Below, piece after piece: positions 25,321-36,509 of a DNA stretch of 64,000 nucleotides. Every line of letters starts with the position of its first letter. Positions within the stretch are counted from its first letter, which is position 1. The notes beneath the pieces are model-generated. The model was not told the DNA's origin, did not search any database, and saw only the letters and a list, made by a program, of their open reading frames with translations. This DNA comes from Methylococcus sp. Mc7 (lineage in GTDB: Bacteria; Pseudomonadota; Gammaproteobacteria; Methylococcales; Methylococcaceae), in NCBI RefSeq assembly GCF_019285515.1, contig NZ_CP079095.1, forward strand, positions 3,194,501 to 3,258,500, written 5' to 3'. The position numbers and the translations under genes were made by a program.

Positions 25321-28005
25321 TCACTCCGAAGAACCGGTTCCACGTTCGGCAGGCGCAGGGGGATCGGCGCGATCATCCCGCGGTTCGTGATCGGGTTTGG
25401 GGGCTTCCCACGCTCTGGGCGGCAGGCCGGGCGCCCGATATTGAGATTCCGGACGGGATTCCGTGTGCGCTTCCCGTTCCGCGGGGGCTGAAAACGGCTC
25501 GGCGGCAGGCGGCTCAGTGCGGCGATCGCCGGTTTCCCGCGGTGCGGCCGGCTCGAAATCTGATTCCGCGACGTTGCGTTCGGGTACGTCGTTTTCCCAA
25601 TCGAGGCTGATCGGCTCCAAAGCTTCGCCCCCCTCTTGCTCGCCCGGCGTTGCCGGTCGGCGATCCCGCCTGCCGCGGCCGCGCCGCCTCATGCCGCCCC
25701 TGCGCGACCGCAAAGACCGCGGGCGGAGTTCCGCGTCCCCGGCGTCTCCTTCGGCCGTTTCTGCGCTGACGGCATCGCCTTCTTCGGGAATTTCGCCGAA
25801 ATCGGTGGCGGTCGGCACCAGGTCATCCAAATCTGCAGTGCCTGTCGGAACGTCCGCCGTTGCCGTCTCATCCGCGATATCTTCCGTCGGTGATTCGACC
25901 GCCGGCTGAGCCGTGGCCCGGCGGCGCTGGCCCCTGCCATCCCGCCGGCGGCTGCGGCTCTCCTGGGTCTTCGGCCGGCTCTCTTGCGCGGCCGGGGTCT
26001 GAGGCGGCTCCTCCGTTCCGAGGTCTTGGGCAGCCTCGGTGTCCGCCGTTACCGCGCCGCGGGGTCTGTCGCCAGTTTCGTCCCGCTGCGCGGGATGTTT
26101 CCGGCGATTGCCGCCGCTGCGTCTGCTGCCGTCCCGGTCGCGCCGGCGCTGGCCGCCGGGGCGTTCGCTTTCGTCTGCCGAGACGGCGCCGGCTCCCGCC
26201 TGTTCGCCGGGCATCTTGCCCGGCTGCACGAAAGGCACGGGCAAGGGCAGTTCCGTGGACGGCTGAGCCGCGTCGGAGGATGATGGCTGGTCCTCGATGC
26301 GCTGGCCGGTCAGGATGTTGAGGAAGCGTTTGATCAATCCGCCGCCGGGCTGGCCCGGTTGAGCCTGAATGCGCTGATCGCCACCGGGCTGCGGCGCGGC
26401 AGGAATGAATTCCCGCACCGCCGGGGCCTCCGCCGCGGCGCCCGGCGTCCGTACAGGCTTAGGGGATTCGGGGGATTTTTCCGAAATGAGCTGGTAACTG
26501 CTCTTGCGCGTGTCCTCCTCCGCACCGACTCCGCCGCTCCGGATCCGCTGGATGTCGTAGTTGGGCGTTTCGAGGTGAGGATTGGGGACGATGGTGATGG
26601 ACACGTTGTACCGCGTCTCGATCTGCTGGATCGCCGCGCGTTTCTCGTTCAGCAGGTAGGTGGCCGACTCGACCGGCAACTGGGCGATGATCCGGTCGGT
26701 GTTCTTCTTCATCGTTTCCTCCTCCAGGACGCGGAGGATGGACAGGGCCAGCGACTCGACGCTGCGTATCGTCCCCTGGCCCTTGCAGCGCGGGCAGGTC
26801 AGGAGTGCCGTTTCGGTGAGCGACGGCCGCAGGCGCTGGCGTGACATTTCCATCAGGCCGAAGCGGGAGATCCGGCCGAGCTGGATGCGCGCCCGGTCGA
26901 CGCGCACCGCCTCGCGCAGACGGTTCTCGACGGCGCGCTGGTTGCGGGCGGCCATCATGTCGATGAAATCGATCACGAACAGCCCTCCCAGGTCGCGCAG
27001 GCGCATCTGGCGGGCGATCTCGTCGGCCGCCTCGAGGTTGGTGTTCAGCGCGGTCTCTTCGATGTCGCCGCCCTTGGTGGCCCGCGCCGAATTGATGTCG
27101 ATGGTCGTCAGGGCCTCGGTGTGGTCGATGACGATGGCGCCGCCGGAGGGCAGGGGTACTTCGCGGGAATAGGCCGTCTCGATCTGGCTTTCGATCTGGT
27201 AGCGGCTGAACAGAGGCACGTTGTCCTGGTACAGGCGCGCCTTGTTGATGAACTGCGGCATGACCTGTTGCAGGAAGCTGTGCACCAGCCTGAAAGTCGA
27301 AGGGTTGTCGACCAGGATTTCGTCGACGTCGCCGCGCAGGTGGTCACGCAGGGCCCGGATGATGACGTTGCTTTCCTGGAAAATCAGAAACGGAGCCGGT
27401 TTTTCCCGCGTCGAGCGTTCGATCGCTTCCCAGAGCTGCAGCAGATAATTGAGGTCCCACTGCAACTCCTCGACCGTCTTGCCGCCGCCCGCCGTGCGGA
27501 TGATCACCCCCATGTCTTCGGGGATATGGAGCTGGCTCAGCGTCTCCTTCATGTCGGACCGGATGTCACCCTCGATGCGGCGGGAGATACCGCCTGCCTT
27601 GGGGTTGTTCGGCATGAGCACCAGATAGCTGCCGGCCAGGCTGATGTAGGTGGTCAGGGCCGCGCCCTTGGTGCCGCGTTCCTCTTTTTCGACCTGTACG
27701 ACGACTTCCTGGCCCTCCTTGAGGACGTCCTTGATTTCCCGCCGGGAGACGGACTCCTCGCCGCTGGCGCTGAGATATTTCGGCAGGATTTCCTTGAACG
27801 GCAGAAAGCCGTGCCGCTCCGCGCCGAAATTCACGAACGCCGCCTCGAGGCTGGGCTCGACGCGGGTAATCAGTCCCTTGTAGATATTGGCCTTTTTCTG
27901 TTCCCTCGAAGGGATTTCTATGTCGAAGTCATAAAGCTTCTGTCCATCGACCAGCGCGACCCGCAATTCCTCGGGTTGCGTGGCGTTGATCAACATTCTT
28001 TTCAT
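25321..28005 (-). CDS. rne: Ribonuclease E
   Basis: An 894-residue endoribonuclease that drives mRNA decay and rRNA/tRNA processing. From the ATG at 28005 (AAGGAA 7 bases upstream) the catalytic Asp303 and Asp346 and the zinc-link Cys404 and Cys407 fall at E. coli numbering, which decides the start over the TTG at 28008. The S1 domain spans about 35-125. After about residue 500 the protein is disordered and rich in Arg, Pro, Glu. It contains [12 protein letters not shown] near 556-567, a likely amphipathic membrane anchor, and several Arg-rich RNA-binding blocks. It is convergent with hrpA. Confidence 0.95.
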   Translation of the reverse strand: MKRMLINATQPEELRVALVDGQKLYDFDIEIPSREQKKANIYKGLITRVEPSLEAAFVNFGAERHGFLPFKEILPKYLSASGEESVSRREIKDVLKEGQEVVVQVEKEERGTKGAALTTYISLAGSYLVLMPNNPKAGGISRRIEGDIRSDMKETLSQLHIPEDMGVIIRTAGGGKTVEELQWDLNYLLQLWEAIERSTREKPAPFLIFQESNVIIRALRDHLRGDVDEILVDNPSTFRLVHSFLQQVMPQFINKARLYQDNVPLFSRYQIESQIETAYSREVPLPSGGAIVIDHTEALTTIDINSARATKGGDIEETALNTNLEAADEIARQMRLRDLGGLFVIDFIDMMAARNQRAVENRLREAVRVDRARIQLGRISRFGLMEMSRQRLRPSLTETALLTCPRCKGQGTIRSVESLALSILRVLEEETMKKNTDRIIAQLPVESATYLLNEKRAAIQQIETRYNVSITIVPNPHLETPNYDIQRIRSGGVGAEEDTRKSSYQLISEKSPESPKPVRTPGAAAEAPAVREFIPAAPQPGGDQRIQAQPGQPGGGLIKRFLNILTGQRIEDQPSSSDAAQPSTELPLPVPFVQPGKMPGEQAGAGAVSADESERPGGQRRRDRDGSRRSGGNRRKHPAQRDETGDRPRGAVTADTEAAQDLGTEEPPQTPAAQESRPKTQESRSRRRDGRGQRRRATAQPAVESPTEDIADETATADVPTGTADLDDLVPTATDFGEIPEEGDAVSAETAEGDAGDAELRPRSLRSRRGGMRRRGRGRRDRRPATPGEQEGGEALEPISLDWENDVPERNVAESDFEPAAPRETGDRRTEPPAAEPFSAPAEREAHTESRPESQYRAPGLPPRAWEAPKPDHEPRDDRADPPAPAERGTGSSE

Positions 28006-28661
28006 CAATGGATTCCTTGGGCGTTCTTGCTGGAGAACCGCCTGAACCGGTGGTGCCGCAGGATTCCGCCAACATCCCTTCCTGTTCTGTTTCTTCTGTC
28101 ATGCGAATGCTCTTCTTCAGGTTCGCGATATCGAAGTGATCGATCGGATGATGGGTATCCCGATGCCCTGTGTGTTAAGGATGGGCAGCCGGGGAACCAG
28201 ATGGTTCCTGCGCCGGTCCCATTCGGCGAACGGTATGCTGCGTGATGCCTGCCGTGAACCCGCTTTCCGCGAGGTTTTTCGTCGTGGCCCGTCCACTTTC
28301 ATACCGTGCGAAAACACGGCCAGTCCGCTCGGCTCGAAGGCCGGTCCGGCGGATAATAATATTGTTGGAAAACGTAACTCTCGAGCTCGTCAAGGGTCGA
28401 GCATCCAAACCCTGTTTTGACTTGTATATCGGATTCCGGCAGGCACCGCTGCTTGACGACGCTTCCGCCCGCTCGGGAGCCGCATCGGGCACACCAGCAT
28501 ATTCAGGCGATGCACCGGCTCATTCGCTCAACAATTCTTTGGGGCTTTCACCGAAGGCGAGTCGCGCCGTCAGGCGCACAGCCGGTGAAATGCCATACAG
28601 ACTATAGCAATCTTCAGCAAAAGCATCAATTTAAGGTGTAAAGCTGATATGATTTTTCGTG
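28006..28661. other. Long divergent intergenic region between rne and rluC
   Basis: These 656 bases contain no reading frame with protein-like features. They must hold the promoters of rne (leftward) and rluC (rightward). The AT-rich stretch around 28352-28366 stands out in otherwise GC-rich DNA. In E. coli a long structured rne leader mediates autoregulation by RNase E, and the length here allows the same; no conserved leader hairpin was identified by eye. Confidence 0.5.
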
Positions 28662-29615
28662 ATGAAATCTCTCCCGCAAGACCCGAACCAGCCTCGCCTG
28701 ATCGAAGTCGACGCCGAGGCTGCCGGCCAGCGCATCGACAATTTCCTGTTTTCGCGCCTGAAGGGCGTCCCCAAGAGCCATGTGTACCGCATTCTGCGGA
28801 CCGGCCAAGTGCGGATCAACGGCGGCCGGAGCAAGGCGCAGCACCGGCTGAACGCGGGGGATGTCGTTCGCGTTCCGCCCGTACGCGTCGCACCGGCACA
28901 GGATGCACGGCTGCCGGCGCCGTGGCTGCGGAACCGGCTGGAAAGCCGGATCCTCTACGAGGACGAGGATGTTTTGGTCGTCAACAAACCCCCTGGGATG
29001 GCGGTGCACGGCGGCAGCGGCCTCAGTTTCGGGGTGATCGAAGGTTTGCGGGCGGTGCGTGAAGAAGCGCGGTTTCTCGAACTGGTGCACCGGCTGGACC
29101 GCGACACTTCGGGCTGTCTGCTGATCGCAAAGCGGCGCTCCGCGCTGCGCCAGCTGCACGAACAGTTCCGGGGTGAGGGTGTGGAAAAGACCTATCTGGC
29201 CCTGTTCAGCGGCGTCTGGGCGCGTCGGCGGCAAGTGGTGGATGCTCCTTTGCTCAAAAACGTGTTGCAGAGCGGCGAGCGGATGGTGAAGATTTCGTCC
29301 GAGGGGAAAGCGGCGGTCACGGAGTTCCGCCGCCTGGAAGCGCTTTCCGGCGCGACGCTGGTGGAAGCCCGGCCGGTCACCGGCCGTACGCACCAGATCC
29401 GCGTGCATGCCAGGTCGCTGGGCCATCCGCTGGCGGGTGACGAGCGTTATGGCGATCCCTCGCTCAATCAGGCTTTCCGCCAGCGCGGCTTGAAGCGTCT
29501 GTTTCTGCATGCCGCGACGCTCGCATTCGCGCATCCCCGAAGTGGTAGGGAGGTCCGCGTCGAGGCGCCGCTGGAAACGGACCTCGCGGACTTTCTGGCG
29601 GCCGTCAGGCCTTAA
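28662..29615 (+). CDS. rluC: 23S rRNA pseudouridine synthase RluC
   Basis: A 317-residue pseudouridine synthase with an N-terminal S4 RNA-binding domain (G-Q-R-I-D-N-F-L near 19-26) and the RluA-family catalytic motif H-R-L-D-R-D-T-S-G, whose second Asp is catalytic. RluC modifies 23S rRNA positions 955, 2504 and 2580 in E. coli. The ATG at 28662 is directly preceded by an in-frame GTG at 28659. The rne-rluC divergent arrangement is conserved in gammaproteobacteria. Confidence 0.92.
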   Translation: MKSLPQDPNQPRLIEVDAEAAGQRIDNFLFSRLKGVPKSHVYRILRTGQVRINGGRSKAQHRLNAGDVVRVPPVRVAPAQDARLPAPWLRNRLESRILYEDEDVLVVNKPPGMAVHGGSGLSFGVIEGLRAVREEARFLELVHRLDRDTSGCLLIAKRRSALRQLHEQFRGEGVEKTYLALFSGVWARRRQVVDAPLLKNVLQSGERMVKISSEGKAAVTEFRRLEALSGATLVEARPVTGRTHQIRVHARSLGHPLAGDERYGDPSLNQAFRQRGLKRLFLHAATLAFAHPRSGREVRVEAPLETDLADFLAAVRP

Positions 29616-29683
29616 GCCCTCCCCGGCGCGAATTCTCAGGTCCCCTTGTCTTCCGTCTCAAAATTCCACAGGGTTCAAAAATT

Positions 29684-30667
29684 ATGAATGCGGATTCAAC
29701 ACCCCAGTCATCGACCGAATCGGCTCGCCCGGCCTCCGGCTGGGAGCGGGAACTACTGGAAAAGCTGCTGCTCGAAGCGCTGGTGGAACAGCGGAAGGCG
29801 CGGCGGTGGAACCTGGCGTTCAGAGCCTTTCTGATTGCCGCGGTCGGACTCGGTTTCGTTCTGGCGTTCAAGCCGCTGTCACAGGATGGTCTGTCCGGGC
29901 CCGGAAAAACGCACACGGCAGTGGTCGACGTGATCGGCACCATCGCCGAAGGGAGTGAGATCGATGCCGACACCATCATCGAGGGGTTGCGCGATGCGGC
30001 CGAGGCCAAGGGAGTGAAAGGCATCGTCCTCAGGATGAATACGCCGGGGGGGAGTCCGGTGCAATCGGCCTACGTATACGATGAAATCCGCAGGATCAAG
30101 AAGGAACATCCGGCGCTGCCGGTTTATGCCGTCGTGTCCGACGTGTGCGCTTCGGGCGGCTATTACATCGCCTCGGCCACGGACAAGATATTCGTGAATC
30201 CGGCCAGCATCGTCGGCTCGATCGGCGTCATCATGAACGGTTTCGGCTTCGTCGGCACGCTGGAGAAGCTGGGCGTCGAGCGCCGTGTGATGACGGCGGG
30301 CGACCACAAGGCCATCCTCGATCCGTTCGGTCCCGTGGACCCGGCCGAAAAACAGCATGTGCAGCAGTTGCTGAACGCCGTCCACCAGCAGTTCATCGCG
30401 GCGGTGAAGGCTGGCCGCGGGGATCGCCTCAAGGACAGGCCCGAAATCTTCTCGGGCCTGGTGTGGACCGGCGCCGAAGGGATCGAGCTGGGTCTTGTGG
30501 ACGCCGTCGGCGAGTTGCATCAGGTGGCCGAGACGGTCATCGGCGCCAAGGAAATCGTGAATTACTCGCACAGAGAGACCTTGCTGGATCGCATCGCCCA
30601 GCAACTGGGCACCAGCCTGGGGGCGGCTTTGACCAATCTGTCCACCTCGTCGCCCCGCCTGTACTGA
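29684..30667 (+). CDS. S49 family signal peptide peptidase (SppA/SohB-like)
   Basis: A 327-residue protein with a cytoplasmic N-terminus of about 48 residues and one membrane segment (about 49-66). The S49 protease domain carries the nucleophile in D-V-C-A-S-G-G-Y-Y and the general-base lysine in A-G-D-H-K. Its single-domain length is that of short SppA36-type enzymes, which degrade signal peptides or membrane fragments. Its stop overlaps the next ATG (TGATG). Confidence 0.87.
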   Translation: MNADSTPQSSTESARPASGWERELLEKLLLEALVEQRKARRWNLAFRAFLIAAVGLGFVLAFKPLSQDGLSGPGKTHTAVVDVIGTIAEGSEIDADTIIEGLRDAAEAKGVKGIVLRMNTPGGSPVQSAYVYDEIRRIKKEHPALPVYAVVSDVCASGGYYIASATDKIFVNPASIVGSIGVIMNGFGFVGTLEKLGVERRVMTAGDHKAILDPFGPVDPAEKQHVQQLLNAVHQQFIAAVKAGRGDRLKDRPEIFSGLVWTGAEGIELGLVDAVGELHQVAETVIGAKEIVNYSHRETLLDRIAQQLGTSLGAALTNLSTSSPRLY

Positions 30668-31269
30668 TGACCCGCGACTTCGAGGTTCTACGGGAGGAGC
30701 GGCTTCACGGCGGATTCTTCACGCTGCTGCGGATGCATCTGCGCCATACCCTGCACGGCGGCGGCTGGAGCGAGGTCCTGACGCGCGAGCTGTATCACAG
30801 GAGCAGTTGCGTGGCGGTCGTCCCTTACGACCCGATCGCCGACCGGGTGATACTGATCGAACAGTTCCGGGTCGGCCCGCTTAAGTCGGGAGAAAATCCC
30901 TGGCTGCTGGAAATCGTCGCCGGCGCCGTGGAGCCGGGCGAACGTCCGGACGAGGTGGCGCACCGAGAGACGATGGAGGAGGCCGGAAGCCGGATCCGCG
31001 AGCTCATCCCCGTGTCCGAGTTCTTTACTACGCCGGGCGGCTGCTCCGAAAGCATCGCCCTCTATTGCGGCATCGTCGATTCCGCCGGTCTCGGCGGCAT
31101 CCATGGCCTGGCCGAAGAGCATGAGGACATCCTGGTCAGCGTGATCGATTTTGCCGAAGCGATGGTCTTGCTCGGCGAGGGGCGGATCCGCTCGGCCATC
31201 CCCATCATCGGCCTGCAATGGCTGGCGCTGAACCGGGACCGGATCCGGATGCGTTACGGCGCGGCCTGA
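30667..31269 (+). CDS. nudF: Nudix hydrolase, ADP-ribose pyrophosphatase type
   Basis: A 200-residue protein with a complete Nudix box (G-A-V-E-P-G-E-R-P-D-E..R-E-T-M-E-E-A-G). The N-terminal dimerisation part and E-Q-F-R-V-G-P before the box are typical of NudF, which hydrolyses ADP-ribose to AMP and ribose 5-phosphate. ADP-ribose may be relevant to the glycogen genes next door, since NudF-like enzymes also act on ADP-sugars (established for some relatives; inference here). The stop lies inside a palindrome shared with the convergent glgA. Confidence 0.87.
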   Translation: MTRDFEVLREERLHGGFFTLLRMHLRHTLHGGGWSEVLTRELYHRSSCVAVVPYDPIADRVILIEQFRVGPLKSGENPWLLEIVAGAVEPGERPDEVAHRETMEEAGSRIRELIPVSEFFTTPGGCSESIALYCGIVDSAGLGGIHGLAEEHEDILVSVIDFAEAMVLLGEGRIRSAIPIIGLQWLALNRDRIRMRYGAA

Positions 31270-31294
31270 TCCGCCACGGCCGGATCAGGCCGCG
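31260..31294. terminator. Perfect palindrome spanning two convergent stop codons
   Basis: CGCGGCCTGATCCG and its exact reverse complement form a 14-bp stem (31260-31273 with 31281-31294) around a 7-base loop. The left arm holds the nudF TGA and the right arm the glgA TGA, so both genes' last codons build the stem. No U tract follows on either side. It probably acts as a bidirectional end-of-transcript structure. Confidence 0.6.
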
Positions 31295-32766
31295 CAGCGG
31301 GGACCGGCGACGGAGCGGCCGGCGTTCAGGTCGGCCAGTGCTTCCCGGTAGAGTTCGACATACTGGGAGGCGCTCTTGCGCCACGAAAAATCCTTGCCCA
31401 TGCCGCATTTGCAGATAGTCCGCCAAACCTCGGGCTCCCGGTACAGTGCCAGGGCCCGGTAGACGGCTTCCAGTAGGAAGGCGGGCTTCGCCGGTTCGAA
31501 CACGATTCCGCTGGCCTGTCCGGCTGCAATGCGCTCGGGTGTGGCGTCCTCGACGGTGTCGGCCAGTCCGCCCACCTTGCGCACGATCGGTACGGTGCCG
31601 TAGCGCTGGCTGTAGAGCTGGTTCAGACCGCAGGGCTCGAAGCGGGAAGGCATCAGGAAGATGTCGGCGCCGGCTTCGATGAGATGGGCCAGCGGTTCGT
31701 CGTAGCCGATGGTGGCGGCGATGCGTTCCGGGCAGGCCGCGGCCGCCCGTTCGAAGCTGCATTCGAATTCCTTGTTGCCGTTGCCCAGGACGACGAGCTG
31801 GATCGACAGATGGAGCAGGTCGTCCAGAATGTCGATCAAGAGATCGATGCCCTTCTGTTCGACCATCCTCCCCACTAGCCCCATGACGGCGACGTCCGGA
31901 TCGTCCGGCATGCCGAACCGCTGTCTGAGCGCCGTGCGGTTGGCCCTTTTCCGCTCCAGGGTGTCCGGGCCATAGGTCGCGGGAAGGTACGGATCGGTTG
32001 CCGGATTCCAGGCCACGTCGTCGATGCCGTTGAGAATCCCGCTCAGGCATGACCGCCGGCTTCTCAGCAGGCCGTCCAGGCCGCAGCCGAACTCCGGGGT
32101 CTGGATTTCTTCCGCATAGCTAGGGCTTACCGTGTTGATGCGGTCGGCGAATACCAGACCGCCCTTGATGAAGGACAGTTGGCCGTAGAACTCCAGCGCT
32201 TCCATCCTCCAGAGGCGTGGGGGCAGCGCCAGGCGCTGGAAGGTGTCGTGGGGAAACAGGCCCTGGTAGGCGAGATTGTGAACGGTGAACACGACGGCCG
32301 GCCGGTTCGGCTCGTCGCTCAAGAGCGGCGGGATCAAGCCGGTCTGCCAGTCGTTACAATGGACGACGTCGGGTTTCCAGCCGAGGCCAAGCCGGTCCTG
32401 GGTCAGGTCGACGGCGACGCGCGCGAGCAGGGCGAAGCGCTCGGCATTGTCGGGCCAGGGCGCGCCGTTGGGCGCCAGATAAGGGTTTCCGAGGCGGCCG
32501 AACGAGGCCGGGGCATCCAGCAGCAACAGCGGAACCGCGGTGCCGGGCAGTCGGGTGGACAAGAGAGTCAGATGGCTGCCGGCCTGCCGCAGGCTCAGTT
32601 CCGCCGAGGTTTCCGCGGCGGCGACGGCTTCCGGATAGGCGGGCATCAGGATGCGCACGTCATGGCCCAGCGCGGACAAGGCCGCCGGCAGGCTGCCGGA
32701 CACGTCCGCAAGGCCGCCGGTCTTCATCAGGGGGAAGACCTCGCTGGATACGAACAGGACTTTCAT
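31285..32766 (-). CDS. glgA: Glycogen synthase GlgA
   Basis: A 493-residue GT5 enzyme that extends alpha-1,4-glucan from ADP-glucose. K-T-G-G-L-A-D-V at 15-22 is the ADP-glucose-binding motif, with Lys15 as in E. coli. [12 protein letters not shown] and V-R-x-V-G-G-L-x-D-T-V near the C-terminus complete the active site. The ATG overlaps the glgB stop (ATGA), so glgB-glgA is one transcript. Confidence 0.94.
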   Translation of the reverse strand: MKVLFVSSEVFPLMKTGGLADVSGSLPAALSALGHDVRILMPAYPEAVAAAETSAELSLRQAGSHLTLLSTRLPGTAVPLLLLDAPASFGRLGNPYLAPNGAPWPDNAERFALLARVAVDLTQDRLGLGWKPDVVHCNDWQTGLIPPLLSDEPNRPAVVFTVHNLAYQGLFPHDTFQRLALPPRLWRMEALEFYGQLSFIKGGLVFADRINTVSPSYAEEIQTPEFGCGLDGLLRSRRSCLSGILNGIDDVAWNPATDPYLPATYGPDTLERKRANRTALRQRFGMPDDPDVAVMGLVGRMVEQKGIDLLIDILDDLLHLSIQLVVLGNGNKEFECSFERAAAACPERIAATIGYDEPLAHLIEAGADIFLMPSRFEPCGLNQLYSQRYGTVPIVRKVGGLADTVEDATPERIAAGQASGIVFEPAKPAFLLEAVYRALALYREPEVWRTICKCGMGKDFSWRKSASQYVELYREALADLNAGRSVAGPRCAA

Positions 32767-34985
32767 TCGTCGGTCGGCATCCCGGCTTCGGATTCGGCCG
32801 ACGGTGCGGCCGGGGCCAGCACGATGCCGGCCAGGGGCGGGAGGGTCAGCACGACGGACTGGGCGCGTCCCATCCATGCCACGGTTTCGGTTTCGATTTT
32901 CCAATTGCCGATATTGGCGCCGCCGTAGCATTCGGCGTCGGAATTGAAGATTTCCCGGTATCGAACCGGCTCGGGCACGCCGATGCGGTAGTTGTGGCGT
33001 GGCACCGGGGTGAAGTTCATGACGACGATCACGTGGCTGTCGTCGTCTCGGCGCACGTAGCTGATGACCGATTGCGCTGCGTCGTGGCTGTCTATCCACT
33101 CGAAGCCCTGGCTCTCGAAATCGTAGGCATAGAGCGCGGAGGTGCCGTGGTACAGCCGGTTCAGGTCGCCCACCAGGTGCAGCATGCCCTTGTGCAAGTT
33201 GGATTCGAGGAGGGGCCAGTCCAGCGTTGCCGTATGGTTCCATTCACCGGTCTGGGCGAATTCGCAGCCCATGAACAGCAGCTTCTTGCCGGGGTAGGTG
33301 AACATCATGGTGTACAGGGCGCGCAAATTGGCGAAGCGCCGCCATTCGTCGCCCGGCATTCTTGCCAGCATGGAACCCTTGCCGTGGACGACCTCGTCGT
33401 GGGAGAAAGGCAGGACGAAGTTCTCGGTGAAAGCGTACAGCAGGCCGAACGTGAGCTGGTCGTGATGGTAGTGCCGGTGCACCGGATCCTTGCTCATATA
33501 GACCAGGATGTCGTGCATCCAGCCCATGTTCCATTTCATGGAGAAGCCCAGGCCCCCGGTCCAGGTCGGCCGGGTGACCTGGGGCCAGGCGGTCGATTCC
33601 TCGGCCACGACCAGCACGCCCGGAAACTGCTGGTGCACGACGGTGTTGAGGTCGCGAAGGAAGGCGATGGCTTCGAGGTTTTCGTTGCCGCCGTATTTGT
33701 TGGGTATCCAGTCGCCCGGCTGGCGCGAATAGTCGAGATAGAGCATCGAGGCGACGGCGTCGACGCGCAGACCGTCGAGGTGGAATTCCTCCAGCCAGAA
33801 CAGCGCGCTGCCCAGCAGGAAGTTCTTGACCTCGTTGCGGCCGTAGTTGTAGATCAGCGTGCCCCAGTCGCGGTGCTCGCCCAGCCGGGGGTCTTCGTGT
33901 TCATACAGCGCGGTGCCGTCGAAGCGTGCCAGGCCATGGGCGTCCTTGGGAAAATGCGCCGGCACCCAGTCCAGGATCACGCCGATGCCGTTCCGGTGGC
34001 AATGATCGACGAAATAGCGGAAGTCGTCGGGGGTGCCGAACCGGCTGGTGGGGGCGAAATAGCCGGTGGTCTGGTAGCCCCAGGAGGCGTCCAGCGGATG
34101 CTCGGTGACGGGCATCAGCTCGATGTGGCTGAAGCCCGCCGATTTGACGTAGTCCACCAGCTCGTGCGCGAGATCACGATAATTCAGATAGCCGCCCTCG
34201 AGATCGCGCTTCCAGGAGCCGGCATGCACCTCGTATACCGACAGCGGCCGGTGCAGCCAGGGCCAGTCCTTGCGCTGCGCGAGCCATGCGGCATCGTTCC
34301 AGGCGTAGTCGCTCTCGCGGGTGATGATCGAAGCGGTGTTCGGCCGGAGCTCGAACTGGCGTCCGTAAGGATCGCTCTTGAGATGGATGGTGCCGTGCGG
34401 CCGGTTGCGTATCTCGAACTTGTACAGCAGGCCCGGCTGCAGTTCGGGAATGAACAGCTCCCACACGCCGCTGTCGCCGCGCACCCGCATGGGGTGCCGG
34501 CAGCCGTCCCAGCCGTTGAATTCTCCGACCACGCTGATGCGTTCGGCATTGGGCGCCCAGGTCGCGAACAGAATGCCGTCGATCCCGTCGACGCTGTGCG
34601 GATGGGCTCCCAGAGTACGATAGATGTTCCAGTGCCGGCCTTCCCCGAAAAGATAGAGATCGAAGTCGGAAATCCGGGGAGGGAAGGTGTACGGATCGAT
34701 GAAGCTGTGGGTCTGTCCCGTCTGGTCGGTCCAATACAGCCTGTAATGGGTGTCGGGGACCCCCGCTTCGACCGCGCATTCGAAAATGGCGGTACCGGCG
34801 ATGCGCTCCATCACCCGGCCGTCGGGCCCGACGCGCACTTCTTCGGCGCGGGGCAGGAAAGCGCGGACGACATCCCTGCCTTCCCGCCGGTGACGGCCCA
34901 GCACCGCGAAAGGATCGTGATGGCGGGCTTCGATGAGTCGCTGGAAGTCCTGCGAGAGTTCTGCCAAGGTCGAGCTGTCCGTCAA
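32763..34985 (-). CDS. glgB: 1,4-alpha-glucan branching enzyme GlgB
   Basis: A 740-residue GH13 enzyme that introduces alpha-1,6 branches into glycogen. Two N-terminal carbohydrate-binding regions precede the (beta/alpha)8 barrel. Catalytic blocks are [12 protein letters not shown] (nucleophile Asp), V-A-E-E-S-T (acid/base Glu) and F-S-H-D-E-V-V-H-G. The open frame continues upstream with no family-like sequence; a TTG at 34985 with GGGAGG 7-8 bases upstream gives the expected length (E. coli 728). The start is therefore uncertain. Confidence 0.92.
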   Translation of the reverse strand: MTDSSTLAELSQDFQRLIEARHHDPFAVLGRHRREGRDVVRAFLPRAEEVRVGPDGRVMERIAGTAIFECAVEAGVPDTHYRLYWTDQTGQTHSFIDPYTFPPRISDFDLYLFGEGRHWNIYRTLGAHPHSVDGIDGILFATWAPNAERISVVGEFNGWDGCRHPMRVRGDSGVWELFIPELQPGLLYKFEIRNRPHGTIHLKSDPYGRQFELRPNTASIITRESDYAWNDAAWLAQRKDWPWLHRPLSVYEVHAGSWKRDLEGGYLNYRDLAHELVDYVKSAGFSHIELMPVTEHPLDASWGYQTTGYFAPTSRFGTPDDFRYFVDHCHRNGIGVILDWVPAHFPKDAHGLARFDGTALYEHEDPRLGEHRDWGTLIYNYGRNEVKNFLLGSALFWLEEFHLDGLRVDAVASMLYLDYSRQPGDWIPNKYGGNENLEAIAFLRDLNTVVHQQFPGVLVVAEESTAWPQVTRPTWTGGLGFSMKWNMGWMHDILVYMSKDPVHRHYHHDQLTFGLLYAFTENFVLPFSHDEVVHGKGSMLARMPGDEWRRFANLRALYTMMFTYPGKKLLFMGCEFAQTGEWNHTATLDWPLLESNLHKGMLHLVGDLNRLYHGTSALYAYDFESQGFEWIDSHDAAQSVISYVRRDDDSHVIVVMNFTPVPRHNYRIGVPEPVRYREIFNSDAECYGGANIGNWKIETETVAWMGRAQSVVLTLPPLAGIVLAPAAPSAESEAGMPTDE

Positions 34986-35006
34986 ACCGCGTCCCTCCCG
35001 TTCGGA

Positions 35007-35036
35007 TTCACTTTGTTGGATTTCTGAGAGTACAAT
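35007..35036 (+). promoter_or_regulatory. Candidate promoter for glgC
   Basis: TTCACT (35007-35012) and TACAAT (35031-35036) are 18 bases apart. The -10 matches five of six consensus positions. It lies in the divergent gap between glgB and glgC, about 95 bases before the glgC ATG. Confidence 0.4.
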
Positions 35037-35130
35037 GCCGACACGCCGGTGCCGGAATGGGCGATGTCTGCGGCATGATGTTACCAGATTTCCCACCGCG
35101 TATGCCCTAGTCAGGAATCAGGAGTCCCAT

Positions 35131-36405
35131 ATGCCCGAGTCGATGCACGCATCATCCCGTTTCGTAAGTCGGCTGACCCGGCAGACCCTGGCCCTCATCC
35201 TGGCGGGCGGGCGCGGGAGCAGGTTGCAGAAACTGACGGAATGGCGTGCCAAGCCCGCCGTACCGTTTGGCGGCAAGTTCCGGATCATCGATTTCCCCCT
35301 GTCCAATTGCGTCAATTCCGGGATACGCCAGGTCGGTGTGCTGACCCAGTACAAGGCGGATTCGCTGATCCGCCACATCCAGCAGGGCTGGGGCTTCCTG
35401 CGCGGCGAACTCGGCGAGTTCGTCGACATCTTGCCCGCCCAGCAGCGTCTCCAGGAGAGCTGGTACGCGGGCACGGCGGACGCGGTTTACCAGAACCTGG
35501 ACATCATCCGCCAGCGCCATCCCGAATACATCTTGATCCTGGCCGGCGACCACGTGTACAAGATGGACTACGGCCTGATGCTTGCCTATCACGCGGAAAG
35601 GAACGCCGATCTCACCATCGGCTGCATGGAGGTGCCGCTCGCCGACGCCAGGGCGTTCGGCGTCATGCAGATGGATGCCGAGCAGCGGATCCAGCGGTTC
35701 GTCGAGAAGCCGTCCGATCCGCCGGCCATGCCGAACCGCCCCGATCACGCCGCGGCTTCCATGGGGATCTACATCTTCAACACGGCTTTCCTGTTCGAGC
35801 AGCTCATCAAGGATGCCGATACCCCCGGCTCGAATCACGACTTCGGGATGGACATCATCCCCCAGGTCATCCAGAAATACCGCGTCTTCGCCTACCGTTT
35901 CCGCAACGTCCAGAGCGGCGTGCAGTCCTACTGGCGTGACGTGGGGACGGTGGACTCGTACTGGGCCGCCAACATGGAGCTGATCGGGGTCGATCCGGAA
36001 CTCAATCTGTACGACCAGGAATGGCCGATCTGGACCTACCAGGCCCAGACGCCGCCGGCCAAATTCGTGTTCGATGACGACGACCGGCGCGGCATGGCGG
36101 TGGATTCCATGGTCTCGGGAGGCTGCATCATTTCCGGCGCCGAGGTCCGCCACTCGCTGCTGTTTTCGAATGTGCGGGTGAATTCGTTCTCGCGCGTGCT
36201 CGACTCGGTGATCCTGCCCGACGTGAACGTCGGACGCCATTGCAGGATCAGCCGGGCGGTGATCGACAAGGGGTGCAACATCCCGCCCAATACCGTCATC
36301 GGTGAAAATCTCGAAGAGGACTGCAGGCGCTTTTACGTCAGCCCCGACGGCATCGTCCTGGTGACCCCCGATTGCCTCGGCCAGAGGCTGCATTTCCACC
36401 GCTGA
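35131..36405 (+). CDS. glgC: Glucose-1-phosphate adenylyltransferase GlgC
   Basis: A 424-residue enzyme that makes ADP-glucose, the committed step of glycogen synthesis. The N-terminal nucleotidyltransferase motif [13 protein letters not shown] is near 20-32, with [12 protein letters not shown]-x-G-T-A-D-A-V and S-M-G-I-Y-I-F following. A C-terminal left-handed helix begins near 305. It is allosterically controlled in all known homologues. Divergent from glgBA, it leads into malQ. Confidence 0.94.
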   Translation: MPESMHASSRFVSRLTRQTLALILAGGRGSRLQKLTEWRAKPAVPFGGKFRIIDFPLSNCVNSGIRQVGVLTQYKADSLIRHIQQGWGFLRGELGEFVDILPAQQRLQESWYAGTADAVYQNLDIIRQRHPEYILILAGDHVYKMDYGLMLAYHAERNADLTIGCMEVPLADARAFGVMQMDAEQRIQRFVEKPSDPPAMPNRPDHAAASMGIYIFNTAFLFEQLIKDADTPGSNHDFGMDIIPQVIQKYRVFAYRFRNVQSGVQSYWRDVGTVDSYWAANMELIGVDPELNLYDQEWPIWTYQAQTPPAKFVFDDDDRRGMAVDSMVSGGCIISGAEVRHSLLFSNVRVNSFSRVLDSVILPDVNVGRHCRISRAVIDKGCNIPPNTVIGENLEEDCRRFYVSPDGIVLVTPDCLGQRLHFHR

Positions 36406-36509
36406 TCAAGAATTGAAAGTGCCGGCCGGACGGCTCGCCTCCCGGTCTGGCGGGCGGAGCACGCCTGCCGAACTGCCGCTCCACCCGTTGTTTTCGGTCT
36501 CATAGCCAC

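Noticed and set aside
32994-35027. 677-codon plus-strand open frame opposite glgB
   Set aside because: Antisense shadow of glgB; no family pattern, and glgB has all its catalytic blocks.
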